A stretch of DNA of 64,000 bases from NCBI GenBank assembly GCA_910583735.1, contig CAJTXS010000002.1, positions 1-64,000 of the forward strand. The letters run 5' to 3'. The notes under the pieces were generated by a model. That model saw only the letters and a list, made by a program, of their open reading frames with translations, was not told where the DNA came from and made no database searches. Shown piece after piece: positions 7,326 to 15,705 of the stretch. Both the position numbers and the translations under genes were made by a program. The stretch comes from an uncultured Christensenella sp. (GTDB lineage Bacteria; Bacillota; Clostridia; Christensenellales; UBA3700). The stretch's first letter is position 1. Every line of letters begins with the position of its first letter.

Positions 7326-8486
7326 TTATCTATCAAGCATCCATTCTGCAAATAACGCATATCCCTTAGTCGGGTCATTGATTAACACATGCGTTACCGC
7401 GCCGACGAGCTTACCGCTCTGTACTATAGGACTTCCGCTCATGCCTTGAACTATTCCGCCCGTCAGAGATAACAGTCTCGGATCGGTTACGCGTATTACC
7501 ATGCTTCTGTCATCGGGAGAGTCTTGGTTATTGACTTTAATAATCTCTATATCATAGACTTGCGGCTGCGTGCCCGCGACGGTACTGTATATCTGCGCCC
7601 TGCCGGGTTGTATCTCTTGCCTTGATGCGACCTCTACCCTTTGCTTACCTTCAAGCGAAGCGCTGTAGTCTCCAAACAATCCAAACTTGTTATTTGTATC
7701 TATATGTCCTATGCCATTGGCATCTCTGCTAAACGCTCCGTTTAGCTCGCCTGCCTTGCCTACTTCTCCGCGAACGCTGCCTTTGATTACTGCATTATAT
7801 ATTTCTCCGCCGCTTACAATAGTATTGTTTCCTGCGGCATCTTTTATCGGATGACCCAAAGCGCCGTATCTATGCCTATCGCCGTCGATAAATGTCATTG
7901 TACCTATACCGTTGACTGCCTCTTGCAATAAGATTCCCAGCTTCTTCTCTCCGTTGACCGAATCGAGAGCGGGGGTCACTCTAAACTCGTTGACGTTGTC
8001 CGCCCGCCTTACTTTAAGCGTAACTTCGCCTTGTGCGTCATTCAAAACTTTAGCGACGTCATCTGCCGAATATACTGCCTCTCCGTTAATCGATTGCAAC
8101 ACGTCGCCGGCAGCGACATCCATATCTCCCAGAGGATATACAACGCCATCTTTAGTAACGACACCGACCTTAGAAGTAATAATTACGCCGTCTGTCTTAA
8201 CTGAGATACCGATAGGATTGCCTCCGAGATATACAAATCTTCCGGTAGATACCGCCTTATTATGACCGAAACCGAAAATATCAGCAAGTGAAATAGACTC
8301 TATTGCCGTCGATGAATCGGTTATATCTGTTTCGAAAATATTGTCTTCGCATGTAAAGCATGAGACAGAACTTGCATATTGATTATCGCCCGTAAATATG
8401 CCGTCCGCCCTGCCATTGAATCCGCCTGCAACAGAGGCAAAAACAATTGCGCAGACGAACAGCATGACAAAACTGAATTTTTTCAT
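7326..8486 (-). CDS. spoIVB: SpoIVB signalling serine peptidase
   Basis: SpoIVB is made in the forespore and secreted toward the mother cell, where it triggers pro-SigK processing. The protein has an N-terminal hydrophobic signal/anchor (MKKFSFVMLFVCAIVFA), a PDZ domain (about residues 105-185, with AAGDVLQSINGEAV) and a C-terminal S55 peptidase domain ending in GIVQGMSGSPIVQSGKLVGAVTHVLIND, which contains the catalytic Ser. I choose the start at 8486: AGGAAAGG precedes it by eight bases, while the in-frame ATG at 8528 has none. It follows recN, as in Bacillus subtilis, but spo0A does not follow. Its target, pro-SigK, is encoded at 36.1-36.8 kb. Confidence 0.95.
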   Translation of the reverse strand: MKKFSFVMLFVCAIVFASVAGGFNGRADGIFTGDNQYASSVSCFTCEDNIFETDITDSSTAIESISLADIFGFGHNKAVSTGRFVYLGGNPIGISVKTDGVIITSKVGVVTKDGVVYPLGDMDVAAGDVLQSINGEAVYSADDVAKVLNDAQGEVTLKVRRADNVNEFRVTPALDSVNGEKKLGILLQEAVNGIGTMTFIDGDRHRYGALGHPIKDAAGNNTIVSGGEIYNAVIKGSVRGEVGKAGELNGAFSRDANGIGHIDTNNKFGLFGDYSASLEGKQRVEVASRQEIQPGRAQIYSTVAGTQPQVYDIEIIKVNNQDSPDDRSMVIRVTDPRLLSLTGGIVQGMSGSPIVQSGKLVGAVTHVLINDPTKGYALFAEWMLDR

Positions 8487-8545
8487 ACCATACACCTTTC
8501 CTGCATAGTTTGAGAAAAGATGCCGCAATTATACCTAAAAATAAA

Positions 8546-10237
8546 TTAATGTGATACTTTGTATGAATCCGAATGCTCTTTCATCTCTTTTGCATGAGGC
8601 AATGCATAGTCGCTGTAGTCGCGCCCGCCTATCAACCTAGCTATCTCGCGGAGCATTCCGTCGCCGTCCAGCTTATCCAAAGACGTATAAGTCTTGCCGT
8701 CTCTTACAGACTTAGATATCAAATAATGACTGTCTGCCATAGAAGCCAACTGAGGCAGATGAGTGACCGCAAGCACCTGTCTCGAGCAAGAGATATCGTA
8801 CAGCTTTTCCGCCACGATTTGAGCCGTTTCTCCGCTGATACCCGTATCTATCTCATCGAAAATCATTGTCTGAATCAGGTCGGTATCTGCAATAGTATTC
8901 TTGATTGCAAGCATAAATCTGGATAATTCGCCGCCGGAAATAATCTTGGAAAGAGGCTTGACGGGTTGTCCGCTATTGGCTGAAAATAAGAATTCAACCA
9001 TATCGCTGCCTATCGGCGTATAAATGACGGAAGCGCTATTCCCCGCGTCCGCGAAATGCACCTCAAAGACAGCATTTTTCATGCCGAGCTGTCTCAGCTG
9101 AGCCGTAACAAGCCGCTCTAATTCCCGCGCGCACTCTTTTCTGATATTAGTAATTTTAGCCGTATTTATATCAAGTTTTCGAGCAAGATCATTCAACTCG
9201 CCGTTGAGCTTTTCGAGAGCCTGCTCTCCGCCCTCATAGAATTCGTATTGTTCCTTAAACTGCCTATATGAAGCAAGCACCGCGTCTATATCGGCGCCGT
9301 ATTTGCGCTCAAGAGTGCGAATCTTATCCAATCTGTCGTATACATACTGAGCCTCCGACACATCGAAGTCGCTGTCATCGGCTATAGAATGGATCTCGTC
9401 GCATATGTCGGACAACTCTATCTTACAGCTATCTATTCTATCGCACAGTTGCGAAATCCGATCGTCGTATTCGGCGCACTTAGCTAATTCTCTGAAGGAC
9501 AATCCCACTCCTTCGAGCGCGCCGCCTTCATCTTCAAGGGCGCAAGATGCGGAATTGAGCGCCGTGAGTAATACTTCATAATTATTAATCTTTTTGCGCC
9601 TTGCAAGCAGCGTCTCTTCCTCGCCCGACTTGAGATCCGCCTCTTCGATTTCCTTAATCTGATATTCGAGCAAGTCCTTTACCCTGTCGATATCACGCAT
9701 ATCGCCGTACTTAGCTATTTTAGCTTTGACTTCCTTATATCGGTCGTAAAGATTCCTTTGAGCGCTTAAATGCACGCCTATTTTGTCATGAGCGTAGCTA
9801 TCGAGCACGCCGAGATGAGTCTCCGAATCGAGAAGCTTAGAAGACTCGTGTTGACCGTATATGTCGCTCAAGTGCTGCGCTACTTCTCTAAGCATTGCAA
9901 CGGTGACTTTCTGTCCGTTGACCCTGCATATATTCTTACCGTCTACGCTCATGATTCTGCTTAGCATTATCTCTTGGTCTTCGCAGTCTATGCCCATATC
10001 GGCAAGTATAGCTGTCAATCTTTCGTCGCAATCGAAATAAGCCGATACTTGCGCCTTATCTTCTCCATAGCGTATAATCGACTTATCTACGCGTCTGCCC
10101 AATACAAAATTGACGCTGTCGATAATTATCGACTTGCCCGCGCCCGTCTCGCCCGAAAGTATATTGAGCCCTTCGCCGAAATTGACTTCCAGCTTATCGA
10201 TAAGAGCTATATTGTTGATGACAAGAGAGTTTAACAT
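8546..10237 (-). CDS. recN: DNA repair protein RecN
   Basis: An SMC-like ATPase recruited early to double-strand breaks. Seen: N-terminal VINNIALIDKLEVNFGEG, Walker A GETGAGKSI, long central coiled-coil stretches (about residues 155-370), and the C-terminal ABC half with SGGELSRFMLAI and Walker B MIFDEIDTGISGETAQ. Length (563) is normal. It overlaps the argR stop by one base, so the two are coupled, and the group argR-recN-spoIVB is conserved in Firmicutes. No anomalies noted. Confidence 0.96.
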   Translation of the reverse strand: MLNSLVINNIALIDKLEVNFGEGLNILSGETGAGKSIIIDSVNFVLGRRVDKSIIRYGEDKAQVSAYFDCDERLTAILADMGIDCEDQEIMLSRIMSVDGKNICRVNGQKVTVAMLREVAQHLSDIYGQHESSKLLDSETHLGVLDSYAHDKIGVHLSAQRNLYDRYKEVKAKIAKYGDMRDIDRVKDLLEYQIKEIEEADLKSGEEETLLARRKKINNYEVLLTALNSASCALEDEGGALEGVGLSFRELAKCAEYDDRISQLCDRIDSCKIELSDICDEIHSIADDSDFDVSEAQYVYDRLDKIRTLERKYGADIDAVLASYRQFKEQYEFYEGGEQALEKLNGELNDLARKLDINTAKITNIRKECARELERLVTAQLRQLGMKNAVFEVHFADAGNSASVIYTPIGSDMVEFLFSANSGQPVKPLSKIISGGELSRFMLAIKNTIADTDLIQTMIFDEIDTGISGETAQIVAEKLYDISCSRQVLAVTHLPQLASMADSHYLISKSVRDGKTYTSLDKLDGDGMLREIARLIGGRDYSDYALPHAKEMKEHSDSYKVSH

Positions 10238-10689
10238 TAACCTATATATGACTCCAGCGTCTCTTTAATAGCGATAGCAGCTTCCTGCGTGCTGCATATG
10301 ACAAGTATTGTATCGTCGCCGGCAATTGTTCCGAGTACATTGTCGAAACTCATGGAATCAATAAATGCTCCCGCCGTATTGGCTGTACCTGTTACTGTAC
10401 GCACTACCAGCAAGTTATTGGCTACGTTTATTACAGTAACCGCCTCTCGAAACATGTTGCCGAACTTGCCCATGGTCTGCGGTCTCGCGTTCTCTACAAG
10501 CGAATATTTATACTTACCGTCTACCGACTGAGTCTTAATCAAGCCGAGATCTTTAATATCTCTTGAGACGGTAGCTTGAGTGACGTTAAACTGCGACTGT
10601 TGCAGTAAAGTGACAAGCTCCTCTTGCGTGTCGATTTCTCTCTCTTTAATCAGCTCGATAATTCTGCGCTGTCTGGCGTTACGCGTCAT
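10237..10689 (-). CDS. argR: arginine repressor ArgR/AhrC
   Basis: Arginine-sensing transcriptional regulator. The N-terminal winged helix (TQEELVTLLQQ, TQATVSRDIKDLGLIK) binds ARG boxes; the C-terminal domain (about residues 75-150, with GTIAGDDTILVICST) forms the hexamer and binds arginine. I place the start at 10689 (MTRNARQRR): GGAG lies nine bases before it, inside the end of nadK, and an upstream TTG at 10704 would overlap that Shine-Dalgarno. It begins two bases after the nadK stop and overlaps recN. In this gene order ArgR is encoded with DNA-repair and sporulation genes rather than arginine genes, as in Bacillus. Confidence 0.95.
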   Translation of the reverse strand: MTRNARQRRIIELIKEREIDTQEELVTLLQQSQFNVTQATVSRDIKDLGLIKTQSVDGKYKYSLVENARPQTMGKFGNMFREAVTVINVANNLLVVRTVTGTANTAGAFIDSMSFDNVLGTIAGDDTILVICSTQEAAIAIKETLESYIG

Positions 10690-10691
10690 AA

Positions 10692-11498
10692 TTATACACT
10701 CCAATAACTTAATTTCTGTAATAATCTGTTATAAAAATTCTGCTTGTCCAATCTTATAAATTTAGCGTTAAATTCCGCTCTTGAAATTTCTACAGAATAA
10801 GGCGTTTCGGGATAAGATATATTCTTCCCGTCCACAATCAGCTTGATATCTCTATTATTGCAAGACAATTTAACGACGCTATCCGAACCGATTACCATAG
10901 GACAGGCGTGCAAGGAATGCGGACAAATAGAATTAACAACGAATGCGTTGACATCGGGACTTAAAACAGGTCCGTTACACGACAGCGAATATGCGGTAGA
11001 ACCGGTAGGCGTGCATACCAACACGCCGTCCGCCCTGATATTATCCGACAAAGTGCCGTCTATTTCCACTTTAATCTCTGCGACATGACAAGAGTTGCAA
11101 GCGATAACTACCTCGTTGAGCGCATAATACTCGCCGCTTATATCGCGCGCCTTAAGCATTGCGCGCTCTTCAATGAAATAAACTCCGCCGATAACTTTAT
11201 TAAGATTAGATTTAAGCGAGTCTCTGCCGACTTCCGTCAAAAAACCGACCGTACCCGTATTGATACCGAATATAGGAATACCATGCCTTGCGGCATACGA
11301 AACCGCCTTGAGCATTGTGCCGTCGCCGCCTATGGCTATCAGCACGTCGCAATCGAGATTGGATATTTCTAAATTTCTATCTTTGCCGTCTTCATATATA
11401 CAATCCAACGCGCCTGCCGCGCGCAAAATATCGGCGACTTCGCATGCAGTATCGCGGCTCAAATCTCTATCGATATTGGTATATACGCTTATTTTCAT
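10692..11498 (-). CDS. nadK: NAD kinase
   Basis: Phosphorylates NAD to NADP using ATP or polyphosphate. The 268-residue protein has the diacylglycerol-kinase-like GGDGTMLKA motif, NTGTVGFLTE, and the CTPTGSTAYSLSCNGPVLSPD region that forms the NAD site. It sits between tlyA and argR, an order common in Clostridia. It has its own promoter in the 36-base gap after tlyA: TTGTAT-17 nt-TATAAT with only seven bases between the -10 and the ATG, and no Shine-Dalgarno, so its message from that promoter would be leaderless. Confidence 0.95.
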   Translation of the reverse strand: MKISVYTNIDRDLSRDTACEVADILRAAGALDCIYEDGKDRNLEISNLDCDVLIAIGGDGTMLKAVSYAARHGIPIFGINTGTVGFLTEVGRDSLKSNLNKVIGGVYFIEERAMLKARDISGEYYALNEVVIACNSCHVAEIKVEIDGTLSDNIRADGVLVCTPTGSTAYSLSCNGPVLSPDVNAFVVNSICPHSLHACPMVIGSDSVVKLSCNNRDIKLIVDGKNISYPETPYSVEISRAEFNAKFIRLDKQNFYNRLLQKLSYWSV

Positions 11499-11505
11499 AT
11501 TAATT

Positions 11506-11534
11506 ATTATACTATGATTTAATTATTTATACAA
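11506..11534 (-). promoter_or_regulatory. promoter of nadK, predicted leaderless
   Basis: Minus strand: TTGTAT (11534-11529), 17-nt spacer, TATAAT (11511-11506), then AATTAAT and the nadK ATG at 11498. The expected start of transcription coincides with the start codon. Confidence 0.6.
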
Positions 11535-12251
11535 TCAGATTTTATTCAATAGCAATAGATATTCCACGTTTTTGCGCTCGCGTATAGGCGCTGTGCAACT
11601 GCCTTTAACTTCCAATCCAAGTTGAACGGCATAATTAGATATATCTACAAGAACCCTCTCTCTTGCCTTAACGTCGACTACAATACCGCTCTTACTCAAA
11701 TGACGCCTGCCCACTTCGAACTGCGGCTTGACGAGAGCAATGATATGTCCGCCTTCTCTTATCAACGCGGCGACAGTCGGCAATATCAGCTTAAGTGAAA
11801 TAAAGCTCACGTCTACGCATGCAAAGTCGCAAGCTTGCGGTACATCGCTCGCCGTAAGATATCTCGCGTTGGTCTTATCCTTAATAATTACTCTGTGATC
11901 TTTTTTCAATCTGTCATCGAAGGCGCATTCGCCTATATCGACGGCTATTACTTGCTTTGCCCCGTTTTGCAAAAGGCAGTCGGTAAATCCGCCGTTGGAA
12001 GCGCCTATATCCAAACAGATATTATCTCTAACCGAGAAATTAAAATCGCTCAAAGCTTTCGCCAGCTTTTCTCCGCCTATCGATGCATATGAGGGCGGCT
12101 CAATCAATGAAATATCCGAATTTTCTTTTACTTCCGCCGCAGGCTTATTACAGATGCGTCCGTCGAGCATAACTTTGGACAATTCTATCATCTGTTGCGC
12201 CTTGTTTCTGCTAAGAGAAAACTTTACGGCAACCGCGTTATCTAATCTCAT
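11535..12251 (-). CDS. tlyA: TlyA-family rRNA 2'-O-methyltransferase
   Basis: An S4 RNA-binding domain (about residues 1-60; MRLDNAVAVKFSLSRNKAQQ, MLDGRICNK) precedes an FtsJ-like methyltransferase domain with LDIGASNGGFTDCLLQNGA as the AdoMet-binding loop and ACVDVSFISLKLILP downstream. TlyA proteins methylate 16S and 23S rRNA and affect capreomycin sensitivity; the label hemolysin is historical. Length (238) is slightly short of the usual 260-270. The ATG overlaps the dxs stop (ATGA), so it is translationally coupled to dxs. Confidence 0.93.
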   Translation of the reverse strand: MRLDNAVAVKFSLSRNKAQQMIELSKVMLDGRICNKPAAEVKENSDISLIEPPSYASIGGEKLAKALSDFNFSVRDNICLDIGASNGGFTDCLLQNGAKQVIAVDIGECAFDDRLKKDHRVIIKDKTNARYLTASDVPQACDFACVDVSFISLKLILPTVAALIREGGHIIALVKPQFEVGRRHLSKSGIVVDVKARERVLVDISNYAVQLGLEVKGSCTAPIRERKNVEYLLLLNKI

Positions 12252-13939
12252 TTTCTAAGCCGATGCAAATCCGACTTCAATTGCTCTATTCCGAAGCCGC
12301 ACATTTCGAGCAACTCGCCGAGCGACGCATGTGTCAAAGCCTTATCCTCTACTGCCTTAATCTTAATCCTCGGATGCAAATCAACCGAATTATAATACTC
12401 GAGTACCGCGCTTCCGAAGCCTCCGGCAAGTACGTTGTCTTCCAATGTCATTATTTTCTTGTGCGCTATAGCGTCGAGCATTGCGGTGTCGAGAGGTTTG
12501 ACAAATCTTGCGTTAATGACGTCAACATTGCCTAATTCTTCCGCAAGTCGCATAGCGATATCATTCATAAGCGCGCCGCATGCAAGTATTACTACATCGC
12601 TTGCGCAGTCTTTGATAATTTCCCACGTCCCCAGCTTTACTGGAGTATGAACGTCGTAAGTCCTATTCAATTCATACTTAGGATATCTGATTGCAAGAGG
12701 GTGAGTATACTCGAGCGAAAAGTCCATCGCGTCCTCGAGCTCTTGATAATCTTTAGGCGCAAACACAGTCATCCCGGGAACAGAGCGCAGATAGGATATA
12801 TCATACAGCCCTTGATGCGTTTCTCCGTCTCCGCTGACAAAACCCGCTCTGTCAATGCATAAAGTGACGTCGCAATCGTTGAGACACATATCGTGTATCA
12901 CTTGATCGTATGCTCGCTGCAAAAAGGATGAATATACTGCAAAGTAAGGTTTCTTACCGCCCATAGCCATACCGGAAGCCATACACAACGCATGTTGCTC
13001 GGCAATACCCACGTCTGCGAACTGCTCGGGCGCCGCATCCTTAACTGCGTTAAGCCCCGTACCGTCTGTCATTGCGGCGGTTATTGCGTATACGTCTTTA
13101 TCCGACTTGGCAATCGCCGCAAGCTTATTGCCCATAACGGAACTGAACGACTTGCCGCTGCAAGCGCAAGGATTGTAACTATGATACTTGTCGGGGTGCG
13201 CTTCCGCTTCGGGATAACCCTTGCCCTTTACGGTATGAACGTTGATGATTATGCTCTTTTCCGCGCTCTTTGCCCTTGCAAACATTGCGATGAGCTCGTT
13301 GAGATTATGTCCGTCTACGGAACCGAAGTAGGATATACCGTACTCGCTGAACGGCTTACGAATGCTGTCCAAATCTCTGAGATACTCCGCTATACCGCCC
13401 ACATTGACGGATATAGACATATCGTTGTTATTGATTACGGCAATAAATTTCTTATGCAGAGTGGACGCGTCGTTAAGCGCTTCGTAGACAAGTCCGCCCG
13501 TCATAGCTCCGTCGCCGATCAACGTAACTATCTCTTTCTCGTCGCCGATATCGGCGCGCAATAATCCGCAAGCGAGCGAAATAGAAGTAGAAGAATGCCC
13601 CGTATTGGCGGCGTCGTATACGCTCTCCTCGCTCTTGGGGAATCCCGACAATCCGTCTTTGGTCCTAAGCGTTACAAAGTCGTCCTTTCTGCCTGTAAGT
13701 ATCTTATGCGCATAACATTGATGACCTACGTCAAGTATCAGTCTGTCGGAATCGAAATCAAATACGTAATGAAGGGCTATGATAAGTTCTACTACTCCGA
13801 GATTAGACGAAAGATGTCCGCCTTTCTCCAATACGACGCTAAGTATCAATTCTCTGATCTCGGCAGCGAGCTGTTCCAGCTGCGGAATATCGAGAAGTTT
13901 AATATCCTTAGGCGAATTTACGTTACGGAGTATACCCAT
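12248..13939 (-). CDS. dxs: 1-deoxy-D-xylulose-5-phosphate synthase
   Basis: Thiamine-diphosphate enzyme that condenses pyruvate and glyceraldehyde 3-phosphate, the entry step of the MEP isoprenoid pathway. Seen: GGHLSSNLGVVELIIALHY, the ThDP motif VTLIGDGAMTGGLVYEALND, the catalytic region DVGIAEQHALCMASGMA, and DRAGFVSGDGETHQGLYD in the pyrimidine domain. At 563 residues it is shorter than the usual 620; the loop after NNNDMSISVNVGG is compact. It lies next to ispA, tlyA and nadK, joining isoprenoid precursor supply with prenyl chain synthesis. Only a weak Shine-Dalgarno (AAAGAGAAA) precedes the ATG. Confidence 0.95.
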   Translation of the reverse strand: MGILRNVNSPKDIKLLDIPQLEQLAAEIRELILSVVLEKGGHLSSNLGVVELIIALHYVFDFDSDRLILDVGHQCYAHKILTGRKDDFVTLRTKDGLSGFPKSEESVYDAANTGHSSTSISLACGLLRADIGDEKEIVTLIGDGAMTGGLVYEALNDASTLHKKFIAVINNNDMSISVNVGGIAEYLRDLDSIRKPFSEYGISYFGSVDGHNLNELIAMFARAKSAEKSIIINVHTVKGKGYPEAEAHPDKYHSYNPCACSGKSFSSVMGNKLAAIAKSDKDVYAITAAMTDGTGLNAVKDAAPEQFADVGIAEQHALCMASGMAMGGKKPYFAVYSSFLQRAYDQVIHDMCLNDCDVTLCIDRAGFVSGDGETHQGLYDISYLRSVPGMTVFAPKDYQELEDAMDFSLEYTHPLAIRYPKYELNRTYDVHTPVKLGTWEIIKDCASDVVILACGALMNDIAMRLAEELGNVDVINARFVKPLDTAMLDAIAHKKIMTLEDNVLAGGFGSAVLEYYNSVDLHPRIKIKAVEDKALTHASLGELLEMCGFGIEQLKSDLHRLRK

Positions 13940-14575
13940 TTATTTCTCTTTTCTGTCCTTCTTTTTCTTTCTCTTATCGCCGCCTCTTGTGAAGAGCGAT
14001 ATTGCCTTAGCCGTCAATATTATATATTCTTCGGCATTTTTGACGGCAAGACGCTTCATACATGCCTTGCCTCCCACGGTCAAGCCCGCAATAGTTGCTG
14101 ATATGGCTATCATTATAAAGGGAGCCGCCGCGCCCTCTATCCCGTCTATCAACCCTCCGGCGATTGTAGCTCCGCATGCGCCGCACAATACTCCGCACAT
14201 GTCGCCTATTACGTCGGCACAGATATTATTGACCTTCTCCGCATTGCGAACAAGCCCTATGGCTATTTTAGCACGCTTTTTATCACAATGCAAAACCTTT
14301 TTTAACTTATCTTCGTCGCACGACGTAACCGCAACGCCTATGCCGTCGAAAATGATTGCTATCAATATCATAAACAGCAGCAACATTACGGCTATTATAA
14401 TATCGGTATATCCCGTCACTACCTGCGACATCATACTCGTCATAAAGGATAGACAAAAGGTAATCAGCGTTACCTTAGCCGCCCAAGCCGAGTTCTTGTC
14501 CTTTTTTATCTGCCTTCTTTCGTTGTCGTTTCGCCTGCAATTGGCGCCGACGTTTTCCTTTTTATTGTCCCGCAT
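13940..14575 (-). CDS. conserved-looking membrane protein between ispA and dxs, function unknown
   Basis: A 211-residue protein with a basic, hydrophilic N-terminus (about 30 residues), two hydrophobic segments (about 33-56 and 58-85), a soluble middle (LKKVLHCDKKRAKIAIGLVRNAEKVNN), then Gly/Ala/Cys-rich hydrophobic stretches (GDMCGVLCGACGATIAGGLIDG and FIMIAISATIAGLTVGGKA) and a very basic C-terminus ending in KKKKDRKEK. I recall similar open frames beside dxs in Clostridia, sometimes labelled as CorB-like, but I cannot support a transport function. It has its own promoter across the ispA stop and lacks a Shine-Dalgarno. The stop abuts the dxs ATG. Confidence 0.7.
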   Translation of the reverse strand: MRDNKKENVGANCRRNDNERRQIKKDKNSAWAAKVTLITFCLSFMTSMMSQVVTGYTDIIIAVMLLLFMILIAIIFDGIGVAVTSCDEDKLKKVLHCDKKRAKIAIGLVRNAEKVNNICADVIGDMCGVLCGACGATIAGGLIDGIEGAAAPFIMIAISATIAGLTVGGKACMKRLAVKNAEEYIILTAKAISLFTRGGDKRKKKKDRKEK

Positions 14576-14593
14576 ATAAAATTATATTTAATT

Positions 14594-14622
14594 AATATAT
14601 GCGAATATGCTTGTCTTGTCAA
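14594..14622 (-). promoter_or_regulatory. promoter of the membrane protein and dxs
   Basis: Minus strand: TTGACA (14622-14617) overlapping the ispA stop, 17 nt, TATATT (14599-14594). The ATG at 14575 would follow a leader of about 11 nt with no Shine-Dalgarno. A second TATAAT lies nearer the ATG. Confidence 0.55.
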
Positions 14623-15503
14623 AAAGCTCTGCAAAGCAAGTAATCGGACAATGCCGCAAGCCTCTCTCCGCGCTCGCCGTATGCCGACACTGCGCTTTTT
14701 GCCTTGCTGTTCAAATCCTTGATATACTCTCTCGCCTTATCGACTCCGTATATAGACGCATAGGTGGACTTACCGTTTTTACTGTCCTGATTGACTTCCT
14801 TGCCCATAGTAGCGCTATCCGAAGTGATATCCAAGATATCGTCTACTATCTGAAATATTTCGCCTATATATAGCGCATATGTCTCGAGGGATTTAAGCTC
14901 GTCATCGCTGCAACCGCAAGCGATAGCTCCGCCGCACAACGCTGCCCTAAGCAGCGCGGATGTCTTAAGTATATTGATCTTAGCAACGCTCTCGTAATCG
15001 GTATCCGCCCAATCTACATTCTGCAAATCGAGACACTGTCCGCCGACCATACCGCACATACCGCTCGCCTCTGCGATATAAGCAGCCGCCTTATATGAGT
15101 TGATATCTGCCACGGAAAGCAATCTCTCAAAAGCCATATTAAGCAACGCGTCGCCCGCAAGCATTGCCATACCCTCGCCGTAAGCCTTATGTACCGACGG
15201 CTTACCGTGGCGCATGGCATCGTCGTCCATACACGGCATGTCGTCATGTACAAGCGAGTAGTTGTGTATCATCTCTATTGCCTGCGCGATATGCTCTACT
15301 TTAGCCGGATCCGTTCTGCAAAAATCAGCGCCCAGATACACCAGCGCGGGGCGCACCCTTTTCCCGCCCGAAGTCAATGCATATTCTACGGCGTCCCATA
15401 GAGGACGGTATTTACAAGGATACGAGTCGAGATATTGATTTAATCCGAGCTCGAACCGAGTCTTCGCCGCGGATAGATACTCAGTTATCGCTTCCAATAT
15501 CAA
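14619..15503 (-). CDS. ispA: farnesyl/geranyl diphosphate synthase (polyprenyl synthetase)
   Basis: Chain-elongating prenyltransferase that builds the short prenyl diphosphates feeding undecaprenyl and quinone synthesis. Both aspartate-rich motifs are present: VHDDMPCMDDDAMRHGKPS and QIVDDILD, with GGKRVRPALVYL near the N-terminus. It overlaps the end of xseB by about 20 bases, the usual xseA-xseB-ispA order. No ATG is available; the start must be TTG at 15503 or TTG at 15497, the second better spaced from GAAGGG. Length (294) is normal. Confidence 0.94.
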   Translation of the reverse strand: MILEAITEYLSAAKTRFELGLNQYLDSYPCKYRPLWDAVEYALTSGGKRVRPALVYLGADFCRTDPAKVEHIAQAIEMIHNYSLVHDDMPCMDDDAMRHGKPSVHKAYGEGMAMLAGDALLNMAFERLLSVADINSYKAAAYIAEASGMCGMVGGQCLDLQNVDWADTDYESVAKINILKTSALLRAALCGGAIACGCSDDELKSLETYALYIGEIFQIVDDILDITSDSATMGKEVNQDSKNGKSTYASIYGVDKAREYIKDLNSKAKSAVSAYGERGERLAALSDYLLCRAF

Positions 15504-15702
15504 ACCCTTCTTCTTTAATACCGTCGAGCTGTCGGGTAAGCAACGTCAGCTTTCCCTTGTACTCCTCCAGCATCTTCAAGCATTCTTCCGACAGCTTGAT
15601 TCCGCTGTCAAAATACTTAAAAGCATCGTCGATGGACGTATCTTTGTCTTCCATCTTGCTTACAAGTTCCTCGAGCTTGTCCAATTTCTCTTCAAATTGC
15701 AT
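15481..15702 (-). CDS. xseB: exodeoxyribonuclease VII small subunit
   Basis: The 73-residue protein has the family pattern: FEEKLDKLEELVSKMEDKDTSIDDAFKYFDSGIKL, followed by a helical C-terminal half. XseB subunits clamp the XseA catalytic subunit, which degrades single-stranded DNA to short oligonucleotides. It starts three bases after the xseA stop and overlaps ispA. Confidence 0.94.
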   Translation of the reverse strand: MQFEEKLDKLEELVSKMEDKDTSIDDAFKYFDSGIKLSEECLKMLEEYKGKLTLLTRQLDGIKEEGFDIGSDN

Positions 15703-15705
15703 AAT

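Noticed and set aside
8487..8545. SigG/SigF promoter of spoIVB
   Set aside because: GTATC-18-GTATAAT was considered, but matches to the SigF/SigG consensus are too few to separate from a chance sigma-A -10.
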